A stretch of 64,000 nt of DNA from the NCBI RefSeq assembly GCF_014251635.1, contig NZ_CP059194.1:62001-126000 (forward strand). Direction: 5' to 3'. Made by a program: the position numbers and the translations under genes. Below, one piece after another: positions 47,000-55,627 of this stretch. The notes under the pieces were generated by a model. It was not told the origin of the DNA. It ran no database searches and saw only the letters and a list, made by a program, of their open reading frames with translations. The DNA is from Blattabacterium cuenoti. GTDB lineage: Bacteria; Bacteroidota; Bacteroidia; Flavobacteriales; Blattabacteriaceae. Position 1 is the stretch's first letter; every line of letters starts with the position of its first letter.

Positions 47000-48328
47000 C
47001 TAATTCATTTTTTTTCTTATAACTTCTATAGTTTTGATCCTTTTGTGATCAATACTTTTTATAATAAAAGAATAATTTAAAAAATTTATTTTTTGTTTTT
47101 TTTTAGGAAATTCTTTATTTATTTCCATAATAAATCCCCCTAAAGTATCTGCTTCTCCTTTTTGATTTTCAAAAAAAATTTCTTCTTTAATATTCATAAT
47201 ACGATAAAAATTAATTAAAGATGTTTTGCCATCAAATAAATAATTATCTTGGTTTAATTTAGAATAGGACATATCTTCTTCATCAAATTCATCAATAATA
47301 TCTCCTACTATTTCCTCAATTACATCTTCAAGAGTAACTAATCCAGATGTACCTCCGTATTCATCTACCACAATAGCTAAATGTATTTTTCTTTTTTTAA
47401 AATCACTTAAAAGATCATCTATCTTTTTTTTTTCTGGAACAAAAAAAGGAATATGAATGAGTTTATTCCATTTAAAACTTTTGTCATAAATAAATGGAAG
47501 AAGATCTTTAGCAAATAGAACTCCTTCTATATCATCAATACTGTCTTTGTAAACAGGAATACGAGAGTATCCTTGATTACGGACTAATTCTAAAACATCG
47601 GAAAAATTTTTATTGCTATTTAAAGCAAACATATCTATTCTTGGAGTCATAATTTGATGTGTTTCTGTATTTCCAAAATCAACAATTCTTTGTAAAAACT
47701 GACGTTCTTTAATATTTTTTTGATTTTTAGACGTAATTTTCAAAGCTTTTGAAAGCTGATCTACAGAAATCAGATTCTTTTTTTTTATTACTTTTTTTTC
47801 TATAGACTTTGAAATGAAAATTATGATTTTACTTATTGGATCTAATATTTTACTAAGAATGATTAAAGGCTTTGCCATAAAAATAGCAAAACGAAAATTA
47901 TTTTTACTAGCATATATTTTAGGTATTATTTCTCCAAATAAAAGTAAAATAAAAGTAAGAACGACTACCTCTAAAAGGAAATTTATGGGTACACGAAGTC
48001 GGTTATAAATAATAAAATTTTTTTTTTGTAAAAATTCTGTTATAAAATAAGAACTTAATATGACAATTCCAATATTAGAAATATTATTGGATATTAATAT
48101 TGTTGCTAAAAGTTTTTTTTTCTCTCTTAGAATTTTAAATACAATATTCCCTTTAGAAGAGTTTTTTTTTCTCTCTTTGTCAAGAGTTTTTTTTTCAATA
48201 CAAAAAAAAGCAGTTTCTGATCCAGATATTAATGCAGAAAATAATAACAATATTATTATTAATGCAAAATAAAAAACTAAATATAAAGTTTTTTCTAAAA
48301 AAACATTCGTCGAAGATTCTTTTTCCAA
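47000..48328 (-). CDS. gldE: GldE-like CorC/HlyC family protein (DUF21, CBS pair)
   Basis: This 442-residue protein has a DUF21 membrane domain (about residues 1-200; LILLLFSALISGSETAFFCIE), a CBS pair (from IMTPRIDMFAL to the VVDEYGGTSGLVTLEDVIEEIVGDI block) and a C-terminal CorC_HlyC domain. Flavobacterial GldE, linked to gliding and located after mutY, has this architecture and place. In a presumed non-motile symbiont a transport or envelope role is more likely. The ssb gene usually between mutY and gldE is missing here. Confidence 0.85.
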   Translation of the reverse strand: MEKESSTNVFLEKTLYLVFYFALIIILLLFSALISGSETAFFCIEKKTLDKERKKNSSKGNIVFKILREKKKLLATILISNNISNIGIVILSSYFITEFLQKKNFIIYNRLRVPINFLLEVVVLTFILLLFGEIIPKIYASKNNFRFAIFMAKPLIILSKILDPISKIIIFISKSIEKKVIKKKNLISVDQLSKALKITSKNQKNIKERQFLQRIVDFGNTETHQIMTPRIDMFALNSNKNFSDVLELVRNQGYSRIPVYKDSIDDIEGVLFAKDLLPFIYDKSFKWNKLIHIPFFVPEKKKIDDLLSDFKKRKIHLAIVVDEYGGTSGLVTLEDVIEEIVGDIIDEFDEEDMSYSKLNQDNYLFDGKTSLINFYRIMNIKEEIFFENQKGEADTLGGFIMEINKEFPKKKQKINFLNYSFIIKSIDHKRIKTIEVIRKKMN

Positions 48329-48435
48329 CAGATTAAATTTTGATAATAATTTTTAGAAAAGAAAATGTAAAATTTATATGATAAAAAACGGATCCCTTAT
48401 TCATATACACATAGGGTTCTATAGAAAAATAAAAA

Positions 48436-49485
48436 CTAAATCATTTTTTCATGTTTTAAAAATAAAATAATAGGACGAGGAAAAGGGAACTCTCCTATTT
48501 TATTATGTGGTATAAAAAAAAAATTATTAAATAATATATTTTTTTTAAAATCTTGTAAAACTTCACAATTAAAAAATAAAATTGATAAAATTTGATGAGT
48601 AAGTTTATGTTTGATTTTATAGATCAAAGTGCTAGAAACAACTACACGAAATTTTTCCCAAATTTTATCTTTTATTTCATGAATTGAAAGATTTTTTTTT
48701 GATTCTATTAAAGGAAAATCATAAAGGCCCTTCCATATATCTTTAGTTGATCTTTTATTTATACAAATATTATGATTCCGATCACATATGAAAAGATAAT
48801 AAAAAAATCTATGTTTTATAAATTTTTTTATTTTTTTTACAGGTAATTTATGTACAGTTTCATTTTTAATGGAAAAACAAGAGTCTTTCACTGGACATAA
48901 CAAACATTTAGGATTTTTTGGAGTACATAAAATCGAACCCAAATCCATAATTGCTTGATTAAAAATTCCTGGTTGTTTAAAATCTATTATTTTTGATACA
49001 ATAATTCTAAACATATTTTTTGTAGTAGTAGATGTGATGTCATTGTAAATTCCAAAATATCTAGAAAATACTCTGCAAGCATTTCCATCAATAGCCGGTA
49101 TAACTTCATGAAAACATATAGATGCTATAGCTGCTCCTGTATACAAACCTATTCCTTTATACTTTATTAATTCTTGATATTTTTTTGGAAAAGAATTTTT
49201 ATCATTTTTTAATTTTTTAGCAAAAGAATGCAAATATTTTGCTCTAGAATAATAGCCCAGTCCTTCCCATTTTTTCAAGACATCTTTCTCTTCTGCTTGA
49301 GCTAGTTTTTCTAAACTAGGAAATTTTTTTATAAAGTTTAAATAATACTTTATGGTTTGTGAAACTCTTGTTTGTTGCAACATAAACTCTGAAACCAATA
49401 TATGATATGGATTTTTAGTTTCTCTCCAAGGAAGTTTTCTATGATTTTTTTTGTACCAATTTATTATTTTTTTGGAAAAATCCAT
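48436..49485 (-). CDS. mutY: A/G-specific adenine glycosylase
   Basis: This 349-residue glycosylase removes A opposite 8-oxoG. The catalytic glutamate is in SEFMLQQTRV, the HhH region is YKGIGLYTGAAIAS, and the aspartate is in AIDGNACRV. The Fe-S loop is complete: four cysteines spaced 6-2-5 in CTPKNPKCLLCPVKDSC. The C-terminal Nudix-like 8-oxoG domain is present. Unlike Nth in this window, it keeps its cluster. Confidence 0.95.
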   Translation of the reverse strand: MDFSKKIINWYKKNHRKLPWRETKNPYHILVSEFMLQQTRVSQTIKYYLNFIKKFPSLEKLAQAEEKDVLKKWEGLGYYSRAKYLHSFAKKLKNDKNSFPKKYQELIKYKGIGLYTGAAIASICFHEVIPAIDGNACRVFSRYFGIYNDITSTTTKNMFRIIVSKIIDFKQPGIFNQAIMDLGSILCTPKNPKCLLCPVKDSCFSIKNETVHKLPVKKIKKFIKHRFFYYLFICDRNHNICINKRSTKDIWKGLYDFPLIESKKNLSIHEIKDKIWEKFRVVVSSTLIYKIKHKLTHQILSILFFNCEVLQDFKKNILFNNFFFIPHNKIGEFPFPRPIILFLKHEKMI

Positions 49486-49567
49486 ATCTATTTAATTTTA
49501 GAGCAATTTTATAAAAAATTGGTATATTTAGGAAACCGAATTTTGTTATTCGATATAATGATTAAAC

Positions 49568-49861
49568 ATGACAAAAGCAGATATAATAACAGAAATCATA
49601 TCAGAAACTGGATCTGAAAGAATTGATACGCAAAAGGTGATAGAAACATTTATGAAAAAAATAAAACAAAGTTTAACATCTGGAGAAAATGTTTATCTAA
49701 GAGGATTTGGATCATTTATTATTAAATATCGAGCGAAAAAACTTGGACGCCATATATCCAAAGATATGTCTATTGTAATTCCTGCGCATAATATACCAGC
49801 ATTTAAACCTGCAAAATCTTTCACAGAATTAGTGAAAAAAAATGTCCCCATAAAGGAATAA
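49568..49861 (+). CDS. hup: HU/IHF family DNA-binding protein
   Basis: This is a 97-residue nucleoid protein. It begins MTKADIITEIISETG, has the arm-base segment VYLRGFGSFIIKYRAKKLGRHI and ends AFKPAKSFTELV, the HU/IHF fold. Its position before the small basic protein and RNase G is typical of Flavobacteria. It is divergent from mutY across 82 bp. Confidence 0.95.
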   Translation: MTKADIITEIISETGSERIDTQKVIETFMKKIKQSLTSGENVYLRGFGSFIIKYRAKKLGRHISKDMSIVIPAHNIPAFKPAKSFTELVKKNVPIKE

Positions 49862-49905
49862 GAATAGTGTAAATATGATGAATCAATAATTACTAAATGA
49901 GAATT

Positions 49906-49995
49906 ATGCCAAACGGAAAAAAAAGAAAAAGACGTAAAATAGCAACCCATAAAAGAAAAAAAAGAAATAGGAAAAATAGGCATAAAAAGAAATAA
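49906..49995 (+). CDS. 29-residue highly basic protein, conserved in Bacteroidota
   Basis: This very short gene starts MPNGKKRKRRKIATHKRK and ends NRHKKK; about two thirds of residues are Lys or Arg. A close homologue sits between HU and RNase G in other Flavobacteria as I remember, usually unnamed. Composition suggests a ribosomal or RNA-binding component; this is inference. ATG 49906 gives the conserved MPNGKK start; an ATG at 49897 adds three residues. The annotated gap between HU and RNase G would otherwise be 190 bp. Confidence 0.75.
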   Translation: MPNGKKRKRRKIATHKRKKRNRKNRHKKK

Positions 49996-50053
49996 TAATT
50001 TTAATTAAATTAACATATTGTAATTTCTGAAACTTTTTTCCTTGTTTTTGTGT

Positions 50054-51595
50054 ATGAATAAAGAGTTAATTATAAATGCAGAAGAACAAGAAGTTAAAAT
50101 CGCTCTTTTGGAAGAAGGAAAGTTATTGGAGCTTCACATAGATATTTTTGATAAAAAATTTTCTGTAGGAGATATTTATTTAGGAATAGTTAAAAAAATT
50201 TTGTATGGATTAAATGCAGCTATTATAGATATAGGAAATTCGAAAGGAGCTTTTTTACATTATGATGATCTTGGATTTCAAATCAGTCAAATGTTAGATT
50301 TGATATATACAAATCACATAAAAAAAAAATCTGTTATTAATAATTTTGAAAATAAAAATGATAAAAATTCTATAGATCAGATATTATATATTGGACAAAA
50401 AATATTGGTTCAAATTTCTAAAGAACCAATTTCTAATAAAGGGCCAAAACTTACCACAAAGATTTGTATTCCAGGTAGAAATTTAATACTCATACCTTTT
50501 TCTGAAAAAATTTCTATTTCTAAAAAAATAAAAAATATAAAAGAAAGAAGTAGACTAATTTCTTGCATAAAAAAAATAATACCTAATGAATTTGGTATTA
50601 TTATTCGTACGGCTGCTGATCATGAAATAGAAAAAGTTCTGAGCGATGAACTAATTTTTTTAATCGAAAAATGGAAAAAAACATTAAATAATTTAATGAA
50701 ATTTTTACCTCCAGTTCGGGTATTAAGTGAAAAGAGTAAAACTTATTGTTTATTAAGAGATATATTCGATGATGATTTTAAATCTATTTCTTGTAATAAC
50801 GATTTTCTTTGCCAAGAAATCCATTCATATTTATCTTTAATCGCTCCAGAAAAAACCAGTATAATTAAATATTATAAAGGAAATGTTCCCATATTTGAAA
50901 AATATGGGATAGAAAAACAAATACAAATTTTTTTAGGTAAAAATGTACCTCTTGAAAATGGAGCGTATCTTATTATAGAGCATACTGAAGCTTTACATGT
51001 TATAGACGTTAATAGTGGAATAAGTAATCACATGATGAAAAATTGTACAGAATCAGAAAGAATTGATAATATATTTAAAATAAATTTATTAGCAGCAACA
51101 GAAATAGCAAGACAGCTCAGATTAAGAGATATGGGCGGCATAATTGTGGTGGATTTTATAGATATGTCTGATTCCATACAAAAAAAACAGCTATATAAAC
51201 ATTTAAAGGAAAAAATGAAAAATGATAGAGCAAAACACAAAATTTTGCCTCCCAATAAATTTGGTTTAGTTCAATTTACTCGTCATAGAGTAAGGCCTGA
51301 ATTAAAAAAAATGAATAATAAACAGTATCAAAATTCTCCTGAAGATTATGTTCATTATTTAGAATTCGTTATAGAAAGTATTATAAAAAATAAAAATCAT
51401 AAAGGAATACAATTACATATTCATTCTTTTGTTTCTTCTTATTTAAAAAAAGGATTCCCTTCTATTCAACAAAAATGGTTATTAAAATATAAAAAATGGA
51501 TTAAGATAATTCCAAGAGATTCATTTGGATATACAGAATATCAAATTCTAAATAAAAATCACGAAATTGTATCATCTTCTTTTTTTTTTCATTAA
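50054..51595 (+). CDS. rng: Ribonuclease E/G family protein
   Basis: This is an endoribonuclease of 513 residues from ATG 50054 (MNKELIINAEEQEV). An S1 domain comes first (SVGDIYLGIVKKILYGLNAAIIDIGNSKGAFLH). The DNase I-like catalytic core has HVIDVNSG and GGIIVVDFID with the metal-binding aspartates. The Zn-link CPxC of E. coli RNase E/G is not present; the region reads RHRVRPELKKM, as I recall for Bacteroidota. An in-frame ATG at 50042 adds four residues. Confidence 0.93.
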   Translation: MNKELIINAEEQEVKIALLEEGKLLELHIDIFDKKFSVGDIYLGIVKKILYGLNAAIIDIGNSKGAFLHYDDLGFQISQMLDLIYTNHIKKKSVINNFENKNDKNSIDQILYIGQKILVQISKEPISNKGPKLTTKICIPGRNLILIPFSEKISISKKIKNIKERSRLISCIKKIIPNEFGIIIRTAADHEIEKVLSDELIFLIEKWKKTLNNLMKFLPPVRVLSEKSKTYCLLRDIFDDDFKSISCNNDFLCQEIHSYLSLIAPEKTSIIKYYKGNVPIFEKYGIEKQIQIFLGKNVPLENGAYLIIEHTEALHVIDVNSGISNHMMKNCTESERIDNIFKINLLAATEIARQLRLRDMGGIIVVDFIDMSDSIQKKQLYKHLKEKMKNDRAKHKILPPNKFGLVQFTRHRVRPELKKMNNKQYQNSPEDYVHYLEFVIESIIKNKNHKGIQLHIHSFVSSYLKKGFPSIQQKWLLKYKKWIKIIPRDSFGYTEYQILNKNHEIVSSSFFFH

Positions 51596-51620
51596 AAATC
51601 TAGAATCAATTTTCCATTGA

Positions 51621-51707
51621 GTGGGCGTGGTGAAACCGGTAGACACGTCAGAATTAGGATCTGATGCCTATAGGCTAGGCGTAAGGGTTCGAATCCCTTC
51701 GCCCGCA
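51621..51707 (+). tRNA. tRNA-Leu, anticodon UAG
   Basis: This is an 87-nt class II tRNA: acceptor GTGGGCG/CGCCCGC with discriminator A, D-loop AAACCGGTAGACAC, anticodon stem TCAGA/TCTGA with loop ATTAGGA (anticodon UAG), variable arm GCCTATAGGC region and T-loop TTCGAAT. CCA is not encoded. The 3' end directly abuts the gltA stop codon on the opposite strand. Confidence 0.97.
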
Positions 51708-52958
51708 CTAATTTTTTATATTTCTTTTTTTATATCCTATATAAATTTGTCTAGGTCTTCCTATGGGGTCTCTATTTAATTTCATTTCTTTCCAATGAGC
51801 CATCCATCCTGGTAATCTACCTAAAGCAAACATAACAGTAAACATATCTTTTGGAATTCCTATAGCTTGATAAATAATTCCGGAATAGAAATCAATATTA
51901 GGATAAAGTTTTTTTTCTATAAAATAAGAATCCTTAAGAGCCTCTCTTTCAAGATTTTTAGCCAATTCCAATATTGGATCAGAAACGCCTAATTGTTGAA
52001 TTACATTTTCAGCTACAATTTTAGCGATCCTAGCTCTAGGATCAAAATTTTTATAAATTCGATGCCCAAACCCCATGAGTCGAAATGGATCTTTTTTATT
52101 TTTAGCTTTTTCTATCCACTTTTTTATATCTCCTCCACTTTGTAAAATAGATTCTAACATTTCAATTACAGCTTGATTTGCTCCTCCATGGAGTCTCCCC
52201 CAAAGAGCACTCATTCCTGCAGATATAGATGAAAATAAACCAACATGAGCAGAACCTAATAAACGAACAGTAGTTGTAGAGCAATTTTGCTCATGATCCG
52301 CATGTAATATTAAAATTTTATTCAAAGCATCTGCTATAATGGGACTTTTCTCATAAGATTTATTAGGGATAGAAAAAAACATTTTTAACAAATTAGACGT
52401 GTAATCAAGGCGATGATCGGCATAAGAAGGAGGTAATCCAATTTTTTTTCTGTAAGTTAAAGCAGCCAATATAGGTAACTTAGCTAACAGATGTAGATAC
52501 ATATCCTCTTCCTGTAAACAATTTATAAACGCATCTAAAGTGTAAGTCAAAAAAGATAAAATTCCCATTGGATGATAAAAATTTGGAATATTATTAAGTA
52601 TTTTGTTTATCTCCTTGTGAATATGATTGAATTTTTTTATTTTTTCAGAAAAAGACTTTAATTGTGCAGTATCAGGAAGTTCCCCATTTAAAATAAGATA
52701 ACTTGTTTCTATAAATGAACATTTATTAATAATTTGTTCAATAGGATATCCTCTATATAAAAGTTCTCCTTTTTCTCCGTCTATAAAACTAATGGAGCTT
52801 TTGGTAATTCCTGTATTTTTAAATCCTGGATCGAACGTAATAAAACCTGTATTTTCTCTTAATTGAGAAATATTAATAGCTTTGTCATAAAAAGTTCCAT
52901 AAATTATAGGAAGTTTGTAATGATATCCATTGATATTAAAATTCACGACACTGCACAT
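51708..52958 (-). CDS. gltA: Citrate synthase
   Basis: This 416-residue type II citrate synthase has catalytic blocks ILHADHEQNCSTTTVRLLGSAHVG, WGRLHGGANQAVIEML and MGFGHRIYKNFDPRA with the active-site histidines and aspartate region. The N-terminal beta domain is present. It condenses acetyl-CoA and oxaloacetate at the head of the TCA cycle. Its stop codon begins at the base next to the tRNA-Leu 3' end. Confidence 0.96.
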   Translation of the reverse strand: MCSVVNFNINGYHYKLPIIYGTFYDKAINISQLRENTGFITFDPGFKNTGITKSSISFIDGEKGELLYRGYPIEQIINKCSFIETSYLILNGELPDTAQLKSFSEKIKKFNHIHKEINKILNNIPNFYHPMGILSFLTYTLDAFINCLQEEDMYLHLLAKLPILAALTYRKKIGLPPSYADHRLDYTSNLLKMFFSIPNKSYEKSPIIADALNKILILHADHEQNCSTTTVRLLGSAHVGLFSSISAGMSALWGRLHGGANQAVIEMLESILQSGGDIKKWIEKAKNKKDPFRLMGFGHRIYKNFDPRARIAKIVAENVIQQLGVSDPILELAKNLEREALKDSYFIEKKLYPNIDFYSGIIYQAIGIPKDMFTVMFALGRLPGWMAHWKEMKLNRDPIGRPRQIYIGYKKRNIKN

Positions 52959-53005
52959 AATAAATAAATTTTTTAAATATATATAATATAAGGAAAATGC
53001 AACTT

Positions 53006-53941
53006 TTATATTTTAAAAATCATTTCATCAAATGAAATAAGAGTATTAAATCCTTTTTTAGAGAAATAATTTTTCATTCCTTTTCTAGAACTAACTAAAA
53101 CAAAATCCCCTCCCCAAGCACCTAGGCTTTTTACTACCCCTAAATAGTCTGGAAAATATATTTCTTTAATAGTAGGAAGGTTTAGTATTTTTGATATAAT
53201 TTTTTCATGTTTTAACAATAATTCTTCAAATTCTTTTAATGTCTTACAAAAAGGAATTTTTTGAGTTATAAAAGATATGGATTCAATATTCTCGTTAGAT
53301 ATATTAGATATATTAGAACGAAAATATCGTATTTCATCACAAGTATTCTGTTTTTTATTGAGATGCAGAAAAAAAAGTTGATCTTTAAATGGTGGATTAA
53401 ATTCTATGGGAATAATATGAGGTTTTTGATTCCATAATTTGTAAATTATGGGTTTTGAAATTGAAACACAAGCTATATCATATCCACTTCCTGGAAAATT
53501 ATTTCCTAATAATATATAAGGATCTATTTTAGCCCATTTCGAGATATTATTAATTAAAGTAGAACTACTGCCTAATCCCCAATTTCTGGGAAATTCTAAT
53601 TGTGTTTTAACATATATTCCTAGTTCATTAGGAAGAAAATTTTTTTGAACTTTTTTAGATTTCAATAACAAATCTCTTAATTTAAGAGCCGTGTTTTTTT
53701 CTGTTTCGTAACAAATATCTAAGGAAGGAAGTTGAAACACCCCTTCAAACCAAAGTTGATTGATTTCATCATAACTTTTCCAATGTAAAACAGAAGATAA
53801 ATTGTGTCCAAAAATAGTTAATGATTGTCCTTTAATTGTAGGTAGAGCCAATCCGTAGGCTCCATATAGAATAAAATATTCTCCTGTTAATAATAGTTTT
53901 CCATGACTATAAAAAAAACGTTTATATCTATGTCTATGCAT
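53006..53941 (-). CDS. GYDIA-family GHMP kinase
   Basis: This 311-residue GHMP-fold kinase opens with FYSHGKLLLTGEYFILYGAYGLALP, has the ATP loop WGLGSSSTLINN, and carries GSGYDIACVSISKPIIY, the signature of the flavobacterial GYDIA subfamily. Relatives resemble mevalonate and phosphomevalonate kinases. No other isoprenoid gene is nearby, so the substrate is open. It lies between fabD and gltA on the same strand. A 9-bp direct repeat (NISNIS) is present within it. Confidence 0.8.
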   Translation of the reverse strand: MHRHRYKRFFYSHGKLLLTGEYFILYGAYGLALPTIKGQSLTIFGHNLSSVLHWKSYDEINQLWFEGVFQLPSLDICYETEKNTALKLRDLLLKSKKVQKNFLPNELGIYVKTQLEFPRNWGLGSSSTLINNISKWAKIDPYILLGNNFPGSGYDIACVSISKPIIYKLWNQKPHIIPIEFNPPFKDQLFFLHLNKKQNTCDEIRYFRSNISNISNENIESISFITQKIPFCKTLKEFEELLLKHEKIISKILNLPTIKEIYFPDYLGVVKSLGAWGGDFVLVSSRKGMKNYFSKKGFNTLISFDEMIFKI

Positions 53942-53948
53942 TATGGAT

Positions 53949-54818
53949 TTATATTTTTTTTAGGTATAATTTTTTAATTTTTTTAATTAAACCTTGTAAA
54001 ATATTACCAGGACCTATTTCTGTAAATGAAACAGCTCCATGATCCATCATATTTTTTATAGATTGTTTCCATTTAACTGGATATGTCAGTTGTTTTACAA
54101 GATTCTTTTTTATATCATAAGATTTTACGACAGGTAAAGCAGTTACATTTTGATATATTGGATATTTAGAATCTTTAAAATAAATTTTATTCACAATTTT
54201 TTGAAATTTTTTTTGGACTGGTTCCATAATAGGAGAATGAAAAGCTCCATGAACAGGAAGAATAAATATTCTTTTAGCTCCTATTTTTTTTAGATAGAAA
54301 CAAACTCTCCTTAAAGCTTGAATTTCTCCAGAAATAACTAATTGTTCAGGACTATTATAATTAGATGGAACTATAACCCCATGATCATTTTTACAAACGT
54401 CTTCTATAATAGAATCTTTTAATCCAAACACAACAGCCATCCCTCCATGGGTTAATTCACAAATATCTTGCATAATTGAAGCTCTTTGATTCACTAGTTT
54501 TAATCCGTCTTCAAAAGAAAAAACATTAATTGCAGCTAAAGCAGAAAATTCACCCAGAGAATGTCCAGCTACCATATCAGGTTCAAAATTATTTAATGTT
54601 TTTGCTTTTATAACTGAATATATATAAATTGCTAATTGTGTATATTTCGTATTTTTCAAAGTATCTATAGATCCTTCAAACATTACAGATGTAATTCGGA
54701 AACCTAAAACTTCATCTGATAATTGAAATAATTTTTTTGCTAAATGAGAATTTTTGTACAAATCTTTTCCCATTCCTAAAAATTGAGTTCCTTGACCCGG
54801 AAATAAATAAGCTTTCAT
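53949..54818 (-). CDS. fabD: Malonyl-CoA:ACP transacylase
   Basis: This is FabD of fatty acid synthesis, 289 residues from ATG 54818 (MKAYLFPGQGTQFLGMGK). The catalytic serine is in VAGHSLGEFSALAA, and the catalytic histidine region is LPVHGAFHSPIME. An in-frame ATG at 54875 would run into the divergent tatD gene and add 19 unrelated residues, so it was rejected. Confidence 0.95.
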   Translation of the reverse strand: MKAYLFPGQGTQFLGMGKDLYKNSHLAKKLFQLSDEVLGFRITSVMFEGSIDTLKNTKYTQLAIYIYSVIKAKTLNNFEPDMVAGHSLGEFSALAAINVFSFEDGLKLVNQRASIMQDICELTHGGMAVVFGLKDSIIEDVCKNDHGVIVPSNYNSPEQLVISGEIQALRRVCFYLKKIGAKRIFILPVHGAFHSPIMEPVQKKFQKIVNKIYFKDSKYPIYQNVTALPVVKSYDIKKNLVKQLTYPVKWKQSIKNMMDHGAVSFTEIGPGNILQGLIKKIKKLYLKKI

Positions 54819-54848
54819 AAAATATTTTGATTTAAAATTGATTATTAC

Positions 54849-55616
54849 ATGAAAATTACTGATACACATACTCATTTATACATGAAAGAATTTGATGAAG
54901 ATATTAATTTTGTAATACAAAAGGCCTTTCATGAAGGAATCAATAGATTTTTACTTCCTTCTATAGATAGTTCTAGCATTCCTAATATATTAAAATTAGA
55001 AAAAAAATATCCTAATGTATGTTTTTCCATGATAGGTTTGCATCCTAATAAAGTTGATCCATATAGTTTAGAAAAAGAATTACAAAATATTAAAACATGG
55101 TTATGGAAACATTCCTTTATTTCTGTAGGAGAAATTGGAATGGATCTTCATTTAGAAAAAAAATTTGTTTCTGAACAGGAATATGCTTTTCAAACTCAAA
55201 TACAATGGGCTAAACAAAAAAAATTACCCGTAGTCATACATTGCAGAAAGGCTTTTGATCAAGTTTTTCATATTTTATCAAAAGAAAAAAATTCTTCTCT
55301 TAAAGGTGTTTTTCATTGTTTTTCAGGGACTTTTAGACAAGCTCAAAAAATTATTGATTTTGGAATAAAATTAGGTATTGGAGGGATGATTACTTTTAAA
55401 AATAATCATGTTAGTCAATTCTTACATAGAATCAATTTGAATCATATAGTATTAGAAACTGATTCTCCTTATCTTTCTCCACATCCTTTTAGAGGAAAAA
55501 GAAATGAACCGAAAAATTTAACAATAATTTTAAAAAAATTATCACAGATTTATTCTACATCAGAAGAAAAAATATCCGATATCATTCATTTGAATGTGGA
55601 AAAATTATTTTTTTGA
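54849..55616 (+). CDS. tatD: TatD-family metal-dependent hydrolase
   Basis: This 255-residue TIM-barrel hydrolase has metal ligands in TDTHTHLY, VGEIGMDLH, VIHCRKAF, GVFHCFSGT and LETDSPYLSPHPFRGKRNEP. Family members are 3'-5' exonucleases or deoxyribonucleases. It is divergent from fabD with a 30-bp gap and convergent with fumC. Confidence 0.93.
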   Translation: MKITDTHTHLYMKEFDEDINFVIQKAFHEGINRFLLPSIDSSSIPNILKLEKKYPNVCFSMIGLHPNKVDPYSLEKELQNIKTWLWKHSFISVGEIGMDLHLEKKFVSEQEYAFQTQIQWAKQKKLPVVIHCRKAFDQVFHILSKEKNSSLKGVFHCFSGTFRQAQKIIDFGIKLGIGGMITFKNNHVSQFLHRINLNHIVLETDSPYLSPHPFRGKRNEPKNLTIILKKLSQIYSTSEEKISDIIHLNVEKLFF

Positions 55617-55627
55617 AAAACAATTCT

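Noticed and set aside
53949-54875. Longer fabD starting at 54875
   Set aside because: It would overlap divergent tatD, and the added residues are unrelated to FabD. MKAYLFPGQGTQ at 54818 is the family start.
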